This document shows, piece by piece, positions 36,952-46,201 of a stretch of DNA of 64,000 bases. The first letter of the stretch is position 1; every line of letters starts with the position of its first letter. Both the position numbers and the translations under genes were made by a program. Below the pieces are notes generated by a model, which searched no databases, was not told where the DNA came from, and was given only the letters and a program-made list of their open reading frames with translations. Source of the DNA: an uncultured Hoeflea sp. (lineage in GTDB: Bacteria > Pseudomonadota > Alphaproteobacteria > Rhizobiales > Rhizobiaceae); assembly GCF_947501405.1 (NCBI RefSeq), contig NZ_CANMVK010000001.1, positions 1 to 64,000 of the forward strand, written 5' to 3'.

Positions 36952-37171
36952 TTGGTCTTTTTTCCTGATTATTCCTGCATTTTGGTCGAATGATCTAATA
37001 ATTGACCAAAGTAAGGCCCAATTACCAGTCTTTTCGACTATCCTGTTCCAAGTGAGGTGGCCCAAAAAGAACATCTGTTCTCCCTGGCCGGTTTCGATCC
37101 CTTGATTGATCGAAATGGGCCGCTTCTCAGAAACCGGCGTTGTTGCGGGGAGCGGATGGGAGGGACCCAAG

Positions 37172-37609
37172 ATGACAACAAAGCTGGTGGTTGGCCTTGA
37201 TGGCCACAAGTCCGGTGATCGAGCCGTGGACCATGCGACGATGCTGGCAAGCCTCATTGGCGATTGCGAGCTGATAATCGTCTACGTGGTGGAATGGTCG
37301 CCCTATTCCTTTCAGACCGCAGAGGAAAACGAGCAGCGGCACAAGCGCCGCGAGCAGGAAATCTCGATGGCCATGGAGCGTGTGGTGGATCCGGCCGTCG
37401 CCAAATTGAAGGCCGCCGGGGTCAATGCCAGGGGGCTGGTGCGGCACGGTGATGTCGCCTCCATCATCATGGCCATCGCCGAGGAAGAGGGCGCGGCGCA
37501 GATCATCGTCAGCCGGTCGTCGGAAGGCGGATTCGTCAATCGCATTTTTGGCAGCGCGACATCCAACCTGGTCATGCACGCATCCGTGCCCGTGACCGTC
37601 GTGAGCTGA
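37172..37609 (+). CDS. universal stress protein (UspA family)
   Basis: 145-aa USP domain. The strand-1 VVGLDGHKSGDRAVDHA and the ATP-binding SEGGFVNRIFGSATSNLVMH with a terminal VPVTVVS strand are clear. GGGAGGG precedes ATG 37172. It ends 11 bases before the symporter gene, so the two share an mRNA. Confidence 0.88.
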   Translation: MTTKLVVGLDGHKSGDRAVDHATMLASLIGDCELIIVYVVEWSPYSFQTAEENEQRHKRREQEISMAMERVVDPAVAKLKAAGVNARGLVRHGDVASIIMAIAEEEGAAQIIVSRSSEGGFVNRIFGSATSNLVMHASVPVTVVS

Positions 37610-37620
37610 AGGGGACCATC

Positions 37621-39168
37621 ATGAATTTCTTTAAGACATCGATGCTGTCCGCTTTTGCGACAGCCACGCTTCCCGCCAGCGTTTTCGCGCAGGAAGCTAT
37701 GACACTGGACCAGAAGGTCAACGAGACTTTCGCTGCCATCACGGGGCCTTTTGTCAGCTTTATCTTCGCCCCCATTCCCGGAACCGCTTTTCCCTGGATC
37801 GTCATGTGGCTGGTGATCGCGGCGACGGTTTTCACGCTCTATTTCGGTTTTGTGCAGTTCAGGTTTTTCAAGCACTCGATCTCGCTGGTCAAAGGTGATT
37901 ATGCCGACCCGAACGACGCCGGCGAAGTCAGCCATTTCCAGGCGCTGGCGACAGCGCTGTCAGGGACCGTGGGGCTGGGCAACATCGCCGGGGTGGCGGT
38001 GGCCGTCGGCATCGGCGGTCCCGGTGCAACGTTCTGGATGATTCTTGCGGGCCTGCTGGGCATGGCCTCCAAATTCACCGAATGCACGCTTGGTGTGAAG
38101 TACCGCAACGAGTATCCCGACGGCACGGTGTCGGGCGGCCCGATGTATTACATCTCGAAGGGCTTTTCCGAACTGGGCCTGCCCGGCGGGAAGATCCTGG
38201 CCGTGCTGTTCTCGATCTTCTGCATTCTCGGTGCGCTTGGCGGTGGCAACATGTTCCAGGCCAACCAGGCGCATGCGCAGATCGCCGGTATCACCGGTGA
38301 TTATCCGGGTTGGATCACCGGGATCGTGTTCGCGGCTGTGGTTTACGCGGTGATCATCGGCGGGGTGAAATCCATTGCGCGGGTGACCGAGAAGGTGGTG
38401 CCGTTCATGGGCATTCTCTATGTCGGCGCGGCGTTGATCATCCTGGTGATCAATTACGACATGATCGGCTGGGCCTTCGGCCAGATCTTCGCTGGCGCCT
38501 TTACGGGTCTTGGCGTGGCGGGCGGCATGGTCGGCGCGCTGATCCAGGGCTTCAAGCGGGCGGCCTTCTCCAATGAGGCGGGCGTCGGATCTGCGGCGAT
38601 CGCCCACTCCGCGGTGCGGACCAAGGAGCCGATAACCGAGGGTTTCGTGTCGCTGCTGGAGCCGTTGATCGACACCGTGGTGATCTGCACCATGACGGCG
38701 CTGGTGATCATCATCACCGGTCAGTTGATCAACGATCCCGAAACCGGCCTCTATGTTCTCGATGGCTCTCGCATCGCGACCGTCGATGGCAACACCGGCG
38801 TCGCGCTGACCTCGGCGGCCTTCGGGGCCTCGATCAGCTGGTTTCCTTATGTGCTGGCGATCGCGGTCATTCTCTTCGCCTTCTCAACCATGATCTCATG
38901 GTCCTATTACGGATTGAAGGCGTGGACCTATCTGTTCGGGGAGGGCAAGAACTCCGAGCTGATATTCAAGCTGATCTTCTGTGTGTTCATCGTCATCGGG
39001 GCGGCCGCCAGCCTGGGGCCGGTTATCGACTTCTCCGATGCGGCGATCTTCGCCATGGCCGTGGTCAATATTCTGGCGCTCTACTTCCTGATGAAGCTGG
39101 TCAAGGCCGAGCTCGAATCCTACAGCGAGCGGCTGAGGGCGGGACAGATCAAGAAGTTCAAGCACTGA
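37621..39168 (+). CDS. alanine/glycine:cation symporter (AGCS family)
   Basis: 515-aa membrane carrier with about 11 helices for Na+-coupled alanine or glycine uptake. AGCS landmarks: SGTVGLGNIAGVAVAVGIGG, PGATFWMILAGLLGMASKF, GGPMYYISKGF, and FKRAAFSNEAGVGSAAIAHS. An N-terminal signal-like segment (ASVFA-QEA) is usual for the family. The divergent Lrp is its likely regulator. Confidence 0.92.
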   Translation: MNFFKTSMLSAFATATLPASVFAQEAMTLDQKVNETFAAITGPFVSFIFAPIPGTAFPWIVMWLVIAATVFTLYFGFVQFRFFKHSISLVKGDYADPNDAGEVSHFQALATALSGTVGLGNIAGVAVAVGIGGPGATFWMILAGLLGMASKFTECTLGVKYRNEYPDGTVSGGPMYYISKGFSELGLPGGKILAVLFSIFCILGALGGGNMFQANQAHAQIAGITGDYPGWITGIVFAAVVYAVIIGGVKSIARVTEKVVPFMGILYVGAALIILVINYDMIGWAFGQIFAGAFTGLGVAGGMVGALIQGFKRAAFSNEAGVGSAAIAHSAVRTKEPITEGFVSLLEPLIDTVVICTMTALVIIITGQLINDPETGLYVLDGSRIATVDGNTGVALTSAAFGASISWFPYVLAIAVILFAFSTMISWSYYGLKAWTYLFGEGKNSELIFKLIFCVFIVIGAAASLGPVIDFSDAAIFAMAVVNILALYFLMKLVKAELESYSERLRAGQIKKFKH

Positions 39169-39216
39169 CCGCCTGGAAGGTCTAAAGACCCGGGCCATCT
39201 GATGGCCCGCAAGGGA

Positions 39217-39249
39217 TGGCGCCGGCCCCTATGTGGCTGGCGCCATTTT
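39217..39249 (+). terminator. terminator-like hairpin after the AGCS gene
   Basis: TGGCGCCGGCC (39217-39227) pairs with GGCTGGCGCCA (39235-39245) with one G-T wobble, 7-nt loop, followed by TTTT. A second palindrome, CGGGCCATC/GATGGCCCG, lies just before at 39191-39209. Confidence 0.65.
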
Positions 39250-39301
39250 CATTGTGATGGAGACCGCCCGCGGCCTGCAGCCGGCTTGAGCCAGCTTCAG
39301 C

Positions 39302-40180
39302 TCAATCCGCTCTGGGTTGGGGATCAGGTTGCCGGGCCGGCAATTGCTTGCGCACGCTTTCAAGCATGCGGCGGTGGACATGCGAATGGCGGTTGCGCAG
39401 ATGCATGGCGAAATAGACGCCCTGGGGAATCCGCGGGGCGTCGCCGACATAGTTGAACCCGCCTTCGGCCACCATCTGCCCGGCCGAGTCTTCCAGCACA
39501 TAGGCCGAGCCGCCCAGCGAGGAGAGCAGGCCGCAGACCGTGATGTTCTGCCCGCTCGACAAGGGCGCCTCGGAAAGATCGGCCATCATCGGATTGTGCA
39601 CCTTCTCGAAGGCGGGCGAAAAGCGGGTGAAGATATAGCTCTGCGGCTCGATCTCGGCGATGTTCCGGGCGTAGGAGCTGATCAACCGGTAGCCGATTTC
39701 GCCAATCAACTCATGGTGCAGGTCGGGCAGGTGCTTGGGCGTGAACAGGATCGACATGTCGAGTTCGCCGGCGAGCAGATCGACGCTCATCTGGTTGGAG
39801 AAATCGAGGTCGATGTAGAAAGCGGCATTGGGCAGGATCTTGCGAAAGCCCGCCACCCAGTCGGCAATGTGGCTTGATGCCAGATCATGCTGGATGCCGA
39901 TGCGCAGCGACTGGGAGAAATTGCCCGTGCTTTGTACCGAGCGCCGCGCCTCGTTCCATTGGTGGCGCAGCGCGCGCGCATGGTCGTGCAACCGGTGCCC
40001 GGCGGGCGTGGGCTGGGTGCCGGCGCGGCTGCGGGTAAACAGTTTCCGCCCGAGCATGGTCTCCAGCGATTGCACCCGCGCCGAGACTGTCGACTGGGTC
40101 AGATCGAGCCGTTCGGCGGTGCGGTTGAAGCTTTTGGTCTCCATCAGGTCGAGGAAGGTTTCCAGTAGTTCGATTTGCAT
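39302..40180 (-). CDS. LysR-family transcriptional regulator
   Basis: 292-aa LysR protein. Winged helix residues 1-60 (LETFLDLMETKSFNRTAERL, then TQSTVSARVQSLE), co-inducer domain to about 290. Divergent from the DMGDH-like operon; ATG 40180 gives the HTH at the exact N-terminus as usual. The AT-rich TTTATCGATTAATAAA near 40220-40236 lies between the two starts and may hold its site. Confidence 0.9.
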   Translation of the reverse strand: MQIELLETFLDLMETKSFNRTAERLDLTQSTVSARVQSLETMLGRKLFTRSRAGTQPTPAGHRLHDHARALRHQWNEARRSVQSTGNFSQSLRIGIQHDLASSHIADWVAGFRKILPNAAFYIDLDFSNQMSVDLLAGELDMSILFTPKHLPDLHHELIGEIGYRLISSYARNIAEIEPQSYIFTRFSPAFEKVHNPMMADLSEAPLSSGQNITVCGLLSSLGGSAYVLEDSAGQMVAEGGFNYVGDAPRIPQGVYFAMHLRNRHSHVHRRMLESVRKQLPARQPDPQPRAD

Positions 40181-40311
40181 GACCGGTTCCCCAGAATTGC
40201 TGCTTTGCACACTAATCGCTTTTATCGATTAATAAAGGCATTTGCGCCCAATTGCGAATTGGAAAGCCGCGCCGGATACTCCCGCAAACCAGTTGTGGTC
40301 AGGAGGTAGCG

Positions 40312-42759
40312 GTGAGCGAGATTGCAGGTCAGGCGCGGGTCGTCATTATCGGAGGCGGGGTGGTTGGTGTCTCGGCGCTTTATCATCTGGCCAAGGCCGG
40401 CTGGACCGATTGCGTATTGCTGGAAAAGAACGAGCTGACAGCCGGCTCGACCTGGCATGCGGCGGGCAATGTGCCGACGTTTTCATCCTCATGGTCGATC
40501 ATGAATATGCAGCGCTATTCGGCGGAGCTTTACCGGGGGCTCGCCCAGGCTGTCGATTACCCGATGAACTACCATGTCACCGGTTCGATCAGGCTCGGAC
40601 ATTCCAAGGAACGGCTTCAGGAGTTTGAGCGGGTGGCAGGCATGGGCCGCTATCAGGGCATGGATCTCGATATCCTGACGCCCGACGAGATCAAGTCACG
40701 CTATCCTTTCGCCGAAATCCATGATCTGACCGGCGCGCTCTATGATCCCTATGACGGCGACATCGATCCCGCGCAGCTGACCCAGGCGCTGGCCAAGGGT
40801 GCGCGGGATCTCGGCGCCCGGATCCACCGGTTTTGCCCGGCCACCGGCGCGCGCCGCGACAACGGTGAATGGGTGATCACCACGCCGAAAGGCGAGATCC
40901 GCTGCGAATATGTGGTCAATGCGGCGGGCTATTATGCCCGTGAAATCGGCAAAATGTTCGGCCGCGACGTGCCGATGATGGTGATGAGCCATCAATATAT
41001 GCTGTTTGACGAAGTGCCCGAAGTGGCGGCCTGGAGCAAGGAGACCGGCGGCAAGCTGCCGCTGCTGCGCGATGTCGACAGCTCCTATTATCTCAGGCAG
41101 GAAAAGAACGGTTTCAATCTCGGGCCCTATGAGCGCAATTGCAAGGCTCATTGGGTGACGCCAGATGATCCGATGCCGGAAGACTTCTCGTTCCAGCTCT
41201 ATCCAGACGATCTCGAGCGGCTGGAATGGTACATCAATGATGCGGTCGAGCGGGTGCCGTTGCTCGGCACCGCCGGTCTGACCAAGAACATCAACGGCCC
41301 GATCCCCTATACGCCCGATGGCATTCCGCTGATCGGACCGATGCCGGGCGTCCCCAACGCCTTCGAGGCCTGCGTTTTCACCTTCGGCATTTGCCAGGGT
41401 GGCGGCGCCGGCAAGGTGCTGGCCGAATGGATCACCGAGGGCGAGACCGAGTGGGACATGTGGTCGTGCGACCCGCGCCGTTTCACCGCGTTTTGTGACG
41501 AGGACTATTGCGTAGCCAAGGGCATGGAAGTCTATGGCCACGAATACGCGATGCACTTCCCGCATCACGCCTGGCCCGCCGGCCGCAACAAGAAGCTGTC
41601 GCCTGTCCACGACCGGATCGCCGCGCTCGGCGCACAATTCGGTGCTTACAATGGCTGGGAACGGGCCAACTGGTTTGCCCGGCCGGGCGATGATGTAAGT
41701 GAGGAAGCCACCCAGACCTGGCGCCGCGAGGGGCCCTGGTTCGAGGCGGTCAAGGAGGAATGCCTGGCGGTGCGCGACGCGGCCGGTATCCTCGATCTGC
41801 CGGGCTTCTCGCGCTTCCGGGTCGAAGGCACCGGCGCGCGTGATTGGCTCGCCACGCTGATTACCGGCCTGGTGCCGAAGCCCGGCCGGATCGGGCTCGG
41901 CTATTTCGCCGATGCTCAGGGCCGGATCATCACCGAAATGTCGATCATGGCGATCAGCGAGGAGTTTTTCTTCCTGATTACCGCGGCGACCGCCCAGTGG
42001 CATGATCTCGAATGGCTGCAGAAGCATCTGCCGGACGGGCTCGAGGTTTCCATCGAGGATGTGACCGAGGCCTATTCCTGCCAGATCCTGTCCGGACCGA
42101 AATCGCGCGATATCCTGTCCGGCATCACCGACGCGGATCTGAGCAAGCCCTGGCTCACCCACCAGTCGGCGCAAGTGGGCGGCACCTGGTGCCATCTGGT
42201 GCGGGTGTCGTTCGCCGGTGAACTGGGCTGGGAGATCCACACCAAGGTCGATGATACGCAAGCGATTTTCGACGTGGTGATGGAGGCCGGTGCTCCGCAT
42301 GGATTGAAGCCGTTTGGCATGTTTGCGCTCAATTCGATGCGGCTTGAGAAAAGCTACCGGGCCTGGAAGGGCGATCTGTCGACCGACTACTCGGTGCTTG
42401 AGGGCGGGCTCGACCGGTTCGTCAAATGGGAAAAGCCCGAATTTGTCGGCAAACAGGCGCTGGAAGCCGAGCGCCAGCGCGGGGTATCCAAACGCTTTGT
42501 TACGCTGTTGGTGGAGGCCGGGGATTGCGATGCGCCATATATGTCGACGCTCTGGCATGACGGCCAGGTGGTCGGCGAAACCACCTCCGGCGGCTGGGGC
42601 CACCGGACCGGCAAATCGATCGCGCTCGGCATGCTGCGCGCCGATCTGACTGAACCGGGAACGGCGCTCGAAGTCGAGATCTTTGGCGAACGTTTTGCCG
42701 CAACCGTGCAGGCTGATGCGCCGCTTTGGGACCCGACAAACGAAAGAATTCGCGCGTGA
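40312..42759 (+). CDS. dimethylglycine/sarcosine dehydrogenase-type FAD-GcvT fusion protein
   Basis: 815-aa flavoenzyme removing a methyl group from an N-methylated glycine-like amine. N-terminal DAO/FAD domain (VVIIGGGVVGVSALYHLAKAG), with His49 in STWHAAG at the covalent-flavin position of dimethylglycine dehydrogenase; FAO_M central part; C-terminal GcvT folate-binding domain from about residue 425, where formaldehyde equivalents are captured as methylene-THF. GTG 40312 is chosen because AGGAGG lies 5 nt upstream. First gene of the LysR-controlled operon. Confidence 0.88.
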   Translation: MSEIAGQARVVIIGGGVVGVSALYHLAKAGWTDCVLLEKNELTAGSTWHAAGNVPTFSSSWSIMNMQRYSAELYRGLAQAVDYPMNYHVTGSIRLGHSKERLQEFERVAGMGRYQGMDLDILTPDEIKSRYPFAEIHDLTGALYDPYDGDIDPAQLTQALAKGARDLGARIHRFCPATGARRDNGEWVITTPKGEIRCEYVVNAAGYYAREIGKMFGRDVPMMVMSHQYMLFDEVPEVAAWSKETGGKLPLLRDVDSSYYLRQEKNGFNLGPYERNCKAHWVTPDDPMPEDFSFQLYPDDLERLEWYINDAVERVPLLGTAGLTKNINGPIPYTPDGIPLIGPMPGVPNAFEACVFTFGICQGGGAGKVLAEWITEGETEWDMWSCDPRRFTAFCDEDYCVAKGMEVYGHEYAMHFPHHAWPAGRNKKLSPVHDRIAALGAQFGAYNGWERANWFARPGDDVSEEATQTWRREGPWFEAVKEECLAVRDAAGILDLPGFSRFRVEGTGARDWLATLITGLVPKPGRIGLGYFADAQGRIITEMSIMAISEEFFFLITAATAQWHDLEWLQKHLPDGLEVSIEDVTEAYSCQILSGPKSRDILSGITDADLSKPWLTHQSAQVGGTWCHLVRVSFAGELGWEIHTKVDDTQAIFDVVMEAGAPHGLKPFGMFALNSMRLEKSYRAWKGDLSTDYSVLEGGLDRFVKWEKPEFVGKQALEAERQRGVSKRFVTLLVEAGDCDAPYMSTLWHDGQVVGETTSGGWGHRTGKSIALGMLRADLTEPGTALEVEIFGERFAATVQADAPLWDPTNERIRA

Positions 42760-42817
42760 AACCGTCCGCAGCCCTCATGTGCCGCAGTTGGCAAGCCCCT
42801 TTCGGGAGTGCTGTCCA

Positions 42818-43717
42818 ATGGCCGGCATAATCCTGCTTGACGGCGGCATGGGGCAAGAGCTGATCCGCCGCTCGTCGCAACCCCCGTCTCCGCTTTGGTC
42901 CGCCAAGGTGTTGATGGATGAACCCGAAATCGTCGAAGCGGTTCATCGTGATTTCATCGACGCCGGTGCCCGTGTGCTGACGCTCAACGCTTATTCTGCT
43001 ACGCCCGAGCGTCTTGCGCGAGACGCCAGCGAAGACCTGTTCAAGCCGTTGCAGGCCAAGGCTGTTGCGGTTGCCCTGGCTGCCCGCGGCGACCGGCAGA
43101 TCACGATTGCCGGTTGCCTTCCGCCGCTGCACGGCAGCTACTATCCCGAATGGGCGCCGGCCTTCGAGGAATGTCTTGCGACCTATCGCAGGGTGGTCGC
43201 CGAGCAGCGCGCGGCGGTGGATGTGTTCGTTTGCGAGACGCTGTCTTCGGTCAAGGAGGTCAGGGCGGCGGTGCAGGCGGGTGTGGAAACCGGCAAGCCG
43301 GTCTGGTGCGGCATGTCGGTGATGGATGCAGACGGAACCAGGTTGCGCTCTGGCGAAGATCTCGAGCTTGCTGCCGGCGCAGCGGCGGATGCGGGCGCGC
43401 AGGCCGTGCTGATCAATTGCTCATGGCCCGAGGCAGTCACACAGGGCCAGGCGATCCTGGCGCGAACCGGCCTTGCCCATGGCGGCTACGCCAACGGGTT
43501 TACCAAGGCCGATGATCTGGGAATCGGCGGCACGGTTACCGCGCTCAAGGCCCGCACGGATCTGGATCCTGAAGCCTATGGCGATCACGTCATGGAATGG
43601 ATCGAGGCCGGTGCGACGATTGTCGGAGGTTGCTGCGAGGTCGGTCCCGCCCATATCGCTCATCTCGCAAACCGGCTCGTACAATCAGGTCATGAATTGA
43701 AAGGCGCGTTAAACTGA
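42818..43717 (+). CDS. homocysteine S-methyltransferase family protein (MmuM/BHMT-like)
   Basis: 299-aa zinc methyltransferase that would move a methyl from betaine or a methylsulfonium donor to homocysteine. N-terminal ILLDGGMGQELIRR and zinc ligands Cys201 (INCSWPE) and Cys272/273 (VGGCCEVGP) are intact. Its stop overlaps the next ATG by one base. With the two dehydrogenases it would give betaine to dimethylglycine to sarcosine to glycine; donor is inferred. Confidence 0.88.
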   Translation: MAGIILLDGGMGQELIRRSSQPPSPLWSAKVLMDEPEIVEAVHRDFIDAGARVLTLNAYSATPERLARDASEDLFKPLQAKAVAVALAARGDRQITIAGCLPPLHGSYYPEWAPAFEECLATYRRVVAEQRAAVDVFVCETLSSVKEVRAAVQAGVETGKPVWCGMSVMDADGTRLRSGEDLELAAGAAADAGAQAVLINCSWPEAVTQGQAILARTGLAHGGYANGFTKADDLGIGGTVTALKARTDLDPEAYGDHVMEWIEAGATIVGGCCEVGPAHIAHLANRLVQSGHELKGALN

Positions 43718-46170
43718 TGGCGCAAGGTAAATCTGTTCCAACCCATGCCCGGGCCGTCATCATCGGCGGCGGGGTTTCGGGCTGCTCGGTCGCCTATCAT
43801 CTGGCCAAGCTCGGCTGGCGCGACATCGTGCTTCTGGAGCGCAAGCAGCTGACCTGCGGCACCACCTGGCATGCGGCAGGTCTGATCGGGCAGTTGCGGG
43901 CTTCGATCAACATGACCCGGCTGGCCAAATATTCGGCAGATCTCTACGTCAAGCTTGAAGCGGAAACCGGTGTTGCCACCGGCATGCGCCAATGCGGTTC
44001 CATCACCATTGCGCTGACGGAAGAGCGCAAGGAGGAGATCTACCGGCAGGCATCGCTGGCCCGTGCTTTCGATGTCGATGTGCGCGAGGTTGGTCCCGAC
44101 GAAGTCAAACAAATGTATCCGCATCTCAATGTCAGCGACGTCAAGGCGGCGGTGCATCTGCCGCTCGACGGGCAGTGCGATCCCGCCAATATCGCTATGG
44201 CGCTGGCCAAGGGCGCGCGGCAGAACGGCGCGACAATTGTCGAAGGCGTCAAGGTGACCTCGGTGTCGACCGCGGATGGCAAGGTCAATGGTGTCAACTG
44301 GCAGCGTGGCGAAGAGACCGGTGCTATCGAGGCCGACATTGTGGTCAATTGCGGCGGCATGTGGGGCCGCGATCTGGCCGCGCAATCCGGCGTCACGCTG
44401 CCGCTGCATGCCTGCGAGCATTTTTATATCGTGACCGAAGCCATCGAGGGCCTGCCGCGGCTGCCGGTGCTCAGGGTTCCCGATGAGTGCGCCTACTACA
44501 AGGAAGACGCCGGCAAGATGCTGCTTGGCGCCTTCGAGCCGAAGGCCAAGCCCTGGGGCATGGATGGCATTTCCGAGGATTTCTGTTTCGACCAGTTGCC
44601 CGAGGATTTCGATCATTTCGAACCGATCCTCGAACAGGCGGTCAACCGGCTGCCATTGCTGGCGGACGCCGGTATTCACACCTTCTTCAATGGCCCGGAG
44701 AGCTTTACCCCCGACGACAGCTACTATCTTGGCGAAGCCCCGGAGATCAAAGGCTACTGGGTTGCCGCCGGTTATAATTCGATCGGCATCGTTTCGTCGG
44801 GCGGCGCCGGGTTTGCGCTGGCGCAATGGATCAACGACGGTGAGCCGCCGTTCGATCTGTGGGATGTGGACATCCGCCGGGCGCAGCCGTTCCAGAGGAA
44901 CCGGCATTATCTCAAGGAGCGTGTCTCGGAGACGCTCGGGCTGCTCTACGCCGATCATTTTCCCTACCGGCAGATGGCGACGGCGCGCGGAGTGCGGCGT
45001 TCGCCGATCCATGAACAGCTAAAGGCGCGGGGCGCGGTGTTTGGCGAAGTGGCCGGATGGGAGCGGGCCAACTGGTTCGCCGACGAGGGGCAGGCGCGCG
45101 AGTACCACTATTCGTGGAAGCGGCAGAACTGGTTCGACAACCAGGCTCGCGAACACAAGGCGGTGCGCGAAGCTGTGGGTCTGTTCGACATGACCTCGTT
45201 CGGCAAGATCCGGGTCGAGGGCCGCGATGCGCTTAATTTTTTGCAGCGGATGTGCGCCAACCAGATGGATGTCGAGCCGGGCCGCATCGTCTACACCCAG
45301 ATGCTCAATGGCCGTGGCGGCATCGAGTGCGACCTGACGGTGACGCGGCTGAGCGAAACAGCCTTCCTGCTGGTGGTGCCCGGCGCCACGTTGCAGCGCG
45401 ATCTTGCCTGGCTCCGAAAGCATCTGGGCGACGACTTCGTCGTCATCACCGATGTGACGCCGGCGGAATCGGTGCTGTGCGTGATGGGTCCGAATTCACG
45501 GTCGCTGCTGCAGGCAGTCAGCCCCGATGATTTTTCCAACGAGGCGCATCCGTTCGGATTGGCGCGCGAGATCGAAATCGGCATGGGGCTCGCGCGTGCG
45601 CACCGGGTCACCTATGTCGGCGAACTGGGCTGGGAACTCTACGTGTCTTCCGATCAGGCCGCGCATGTGTTCGAGGCGTTGTGGGAAGCCGGCGGCGATC
45701 ACCGGCTGAAGCTTTGCGGGCTGCACGCGCTCGATTCCTGCCGCATCGAAAAAGGGTTCCGGCATTTCGGCCACGACATCACCGATGAGGATCATGTGCT
45801 GGAGGCCGGGCTCGGCTTTGCGGTGAAAACCAAAAAGGGCGATTTCATCGGCCGCGATGCGGTGCTGGCCAAGCGCGAAGCGGGATTGTCGCGACGGCTG
45901 GTACAGTTTCAGCTCGAAGATCCGGAGCCCCTGATGTTCCACAACGAGGTGGTCGTGCGCGATGGCGAGATCGTCTCGATCATCACTTCGGGCAATTACG
46001 GTCATCACCTCGGCGGCGCGATAGGACTTGGCTATGTGCCGTGCTCCGGCGAGAGCGCCGAGGAGATGCTGTCTTCGCGTTACGAAATCGAGATCGCGGG
46101 TGAGCGGCACGCGGCGATTGCTTCCTTGAAGCCGCTTTACGATCCAAGCTCCGCGCGTGTGCGGATGTGA
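43717..46170 (+). CDS. second dimethylglycine/sarcosine dehydrogenase-type FAD-GcvT fusion protein
   Basis: 817-aa paralogue of the 40312 gene with the same domain order. FAD motif AVIIGGGVSGCSVAYHLAKLG, His52 in TTWHAAG, and the C-terminal GcvT domain (LGWELYVSSDQA, GLHALDSCRIEKGFRHFGHD). It probably acts on the next demethylation step or on a different N-methyl amine. Coupled to the methyltransferase by TGATG. Confidence 0.88.
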   Translation: MAQGKSVPTHARAVIIGGGVSGCSVAYHLAKLGWRDIVLLERKQLTCGTTWHAAGLIGQLRASINMTRLAKYSADLYVKLEAETGVATGMRQCGSITIALTEERKEEIYRQASLARAFDVDVREVGPDEVKQMYPHLNVSDVKAAVHLPLDGQCDPANIAMALAKGARQNGATIVEGVKVTSVSTADGKVNGVNWQRGEETGAIEADIVVNCGGMWGRDLAAQSGVTLPLHACEHFYIVTEAIEGLPRLPVLRVPDECAYYKEDAGKMLLGAFEPKAKPWGMDGISEDFCFDQLPEDFDHFEPILEQAVNRLPLLADAGIHTFFNGPESFTPDDSYYLGEAPEIKGYWVAAGYNSIGIVSSGGAGFALAQWINDGEPPFDLWDVDIRRAQPFQRNRHYLKERVSETLGLLYADHFPYRQMATARGVRRSPIHEQLKARGAVFGEVAGWERANWFADEGQAREYHYSWKRQNWFDNQAREHKAVREAVGLFDMTSFGKIRVEGRDALNFLQRMCANQMDVEPGRIVYTQMLNGRGGIECDLTVTRLSETAFLLVVPGATLQRDLAWLRKHLGDDFVVITDVTPAESVLCVMGPNSRSLLQAVSPDDFSNEAHPFGLAREIEIGMGLARAHRVTYVGELGWELYVSSDQAAHVFEALWEAGGDHRLKLCGLHALDSCRIEKGFRHFGHDITDEDHVLEAGLGFAVKTKKGDFIGRDAVLAKREAGLSRRLVQFQLEDPEPLMFHNEVVVRDGEIVSIITSGNYGHHLGGAIGLGYVPCSGESAEEMLSSRYEIEIAGERHAAIASLKPLYDPSSARVRM

Positions 46171-46201
46171 ATGATCGACATTGAGACCACAGGAGCTGGT
46201 G

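Noticed and set aside
40696-42603. 635-codon open frame on the strand opposite the first DMGDH gene
   Set aside because: It is a GC-rich shadow of a clearly conserved gene; its translation has no family features and no ribosome-binding site.
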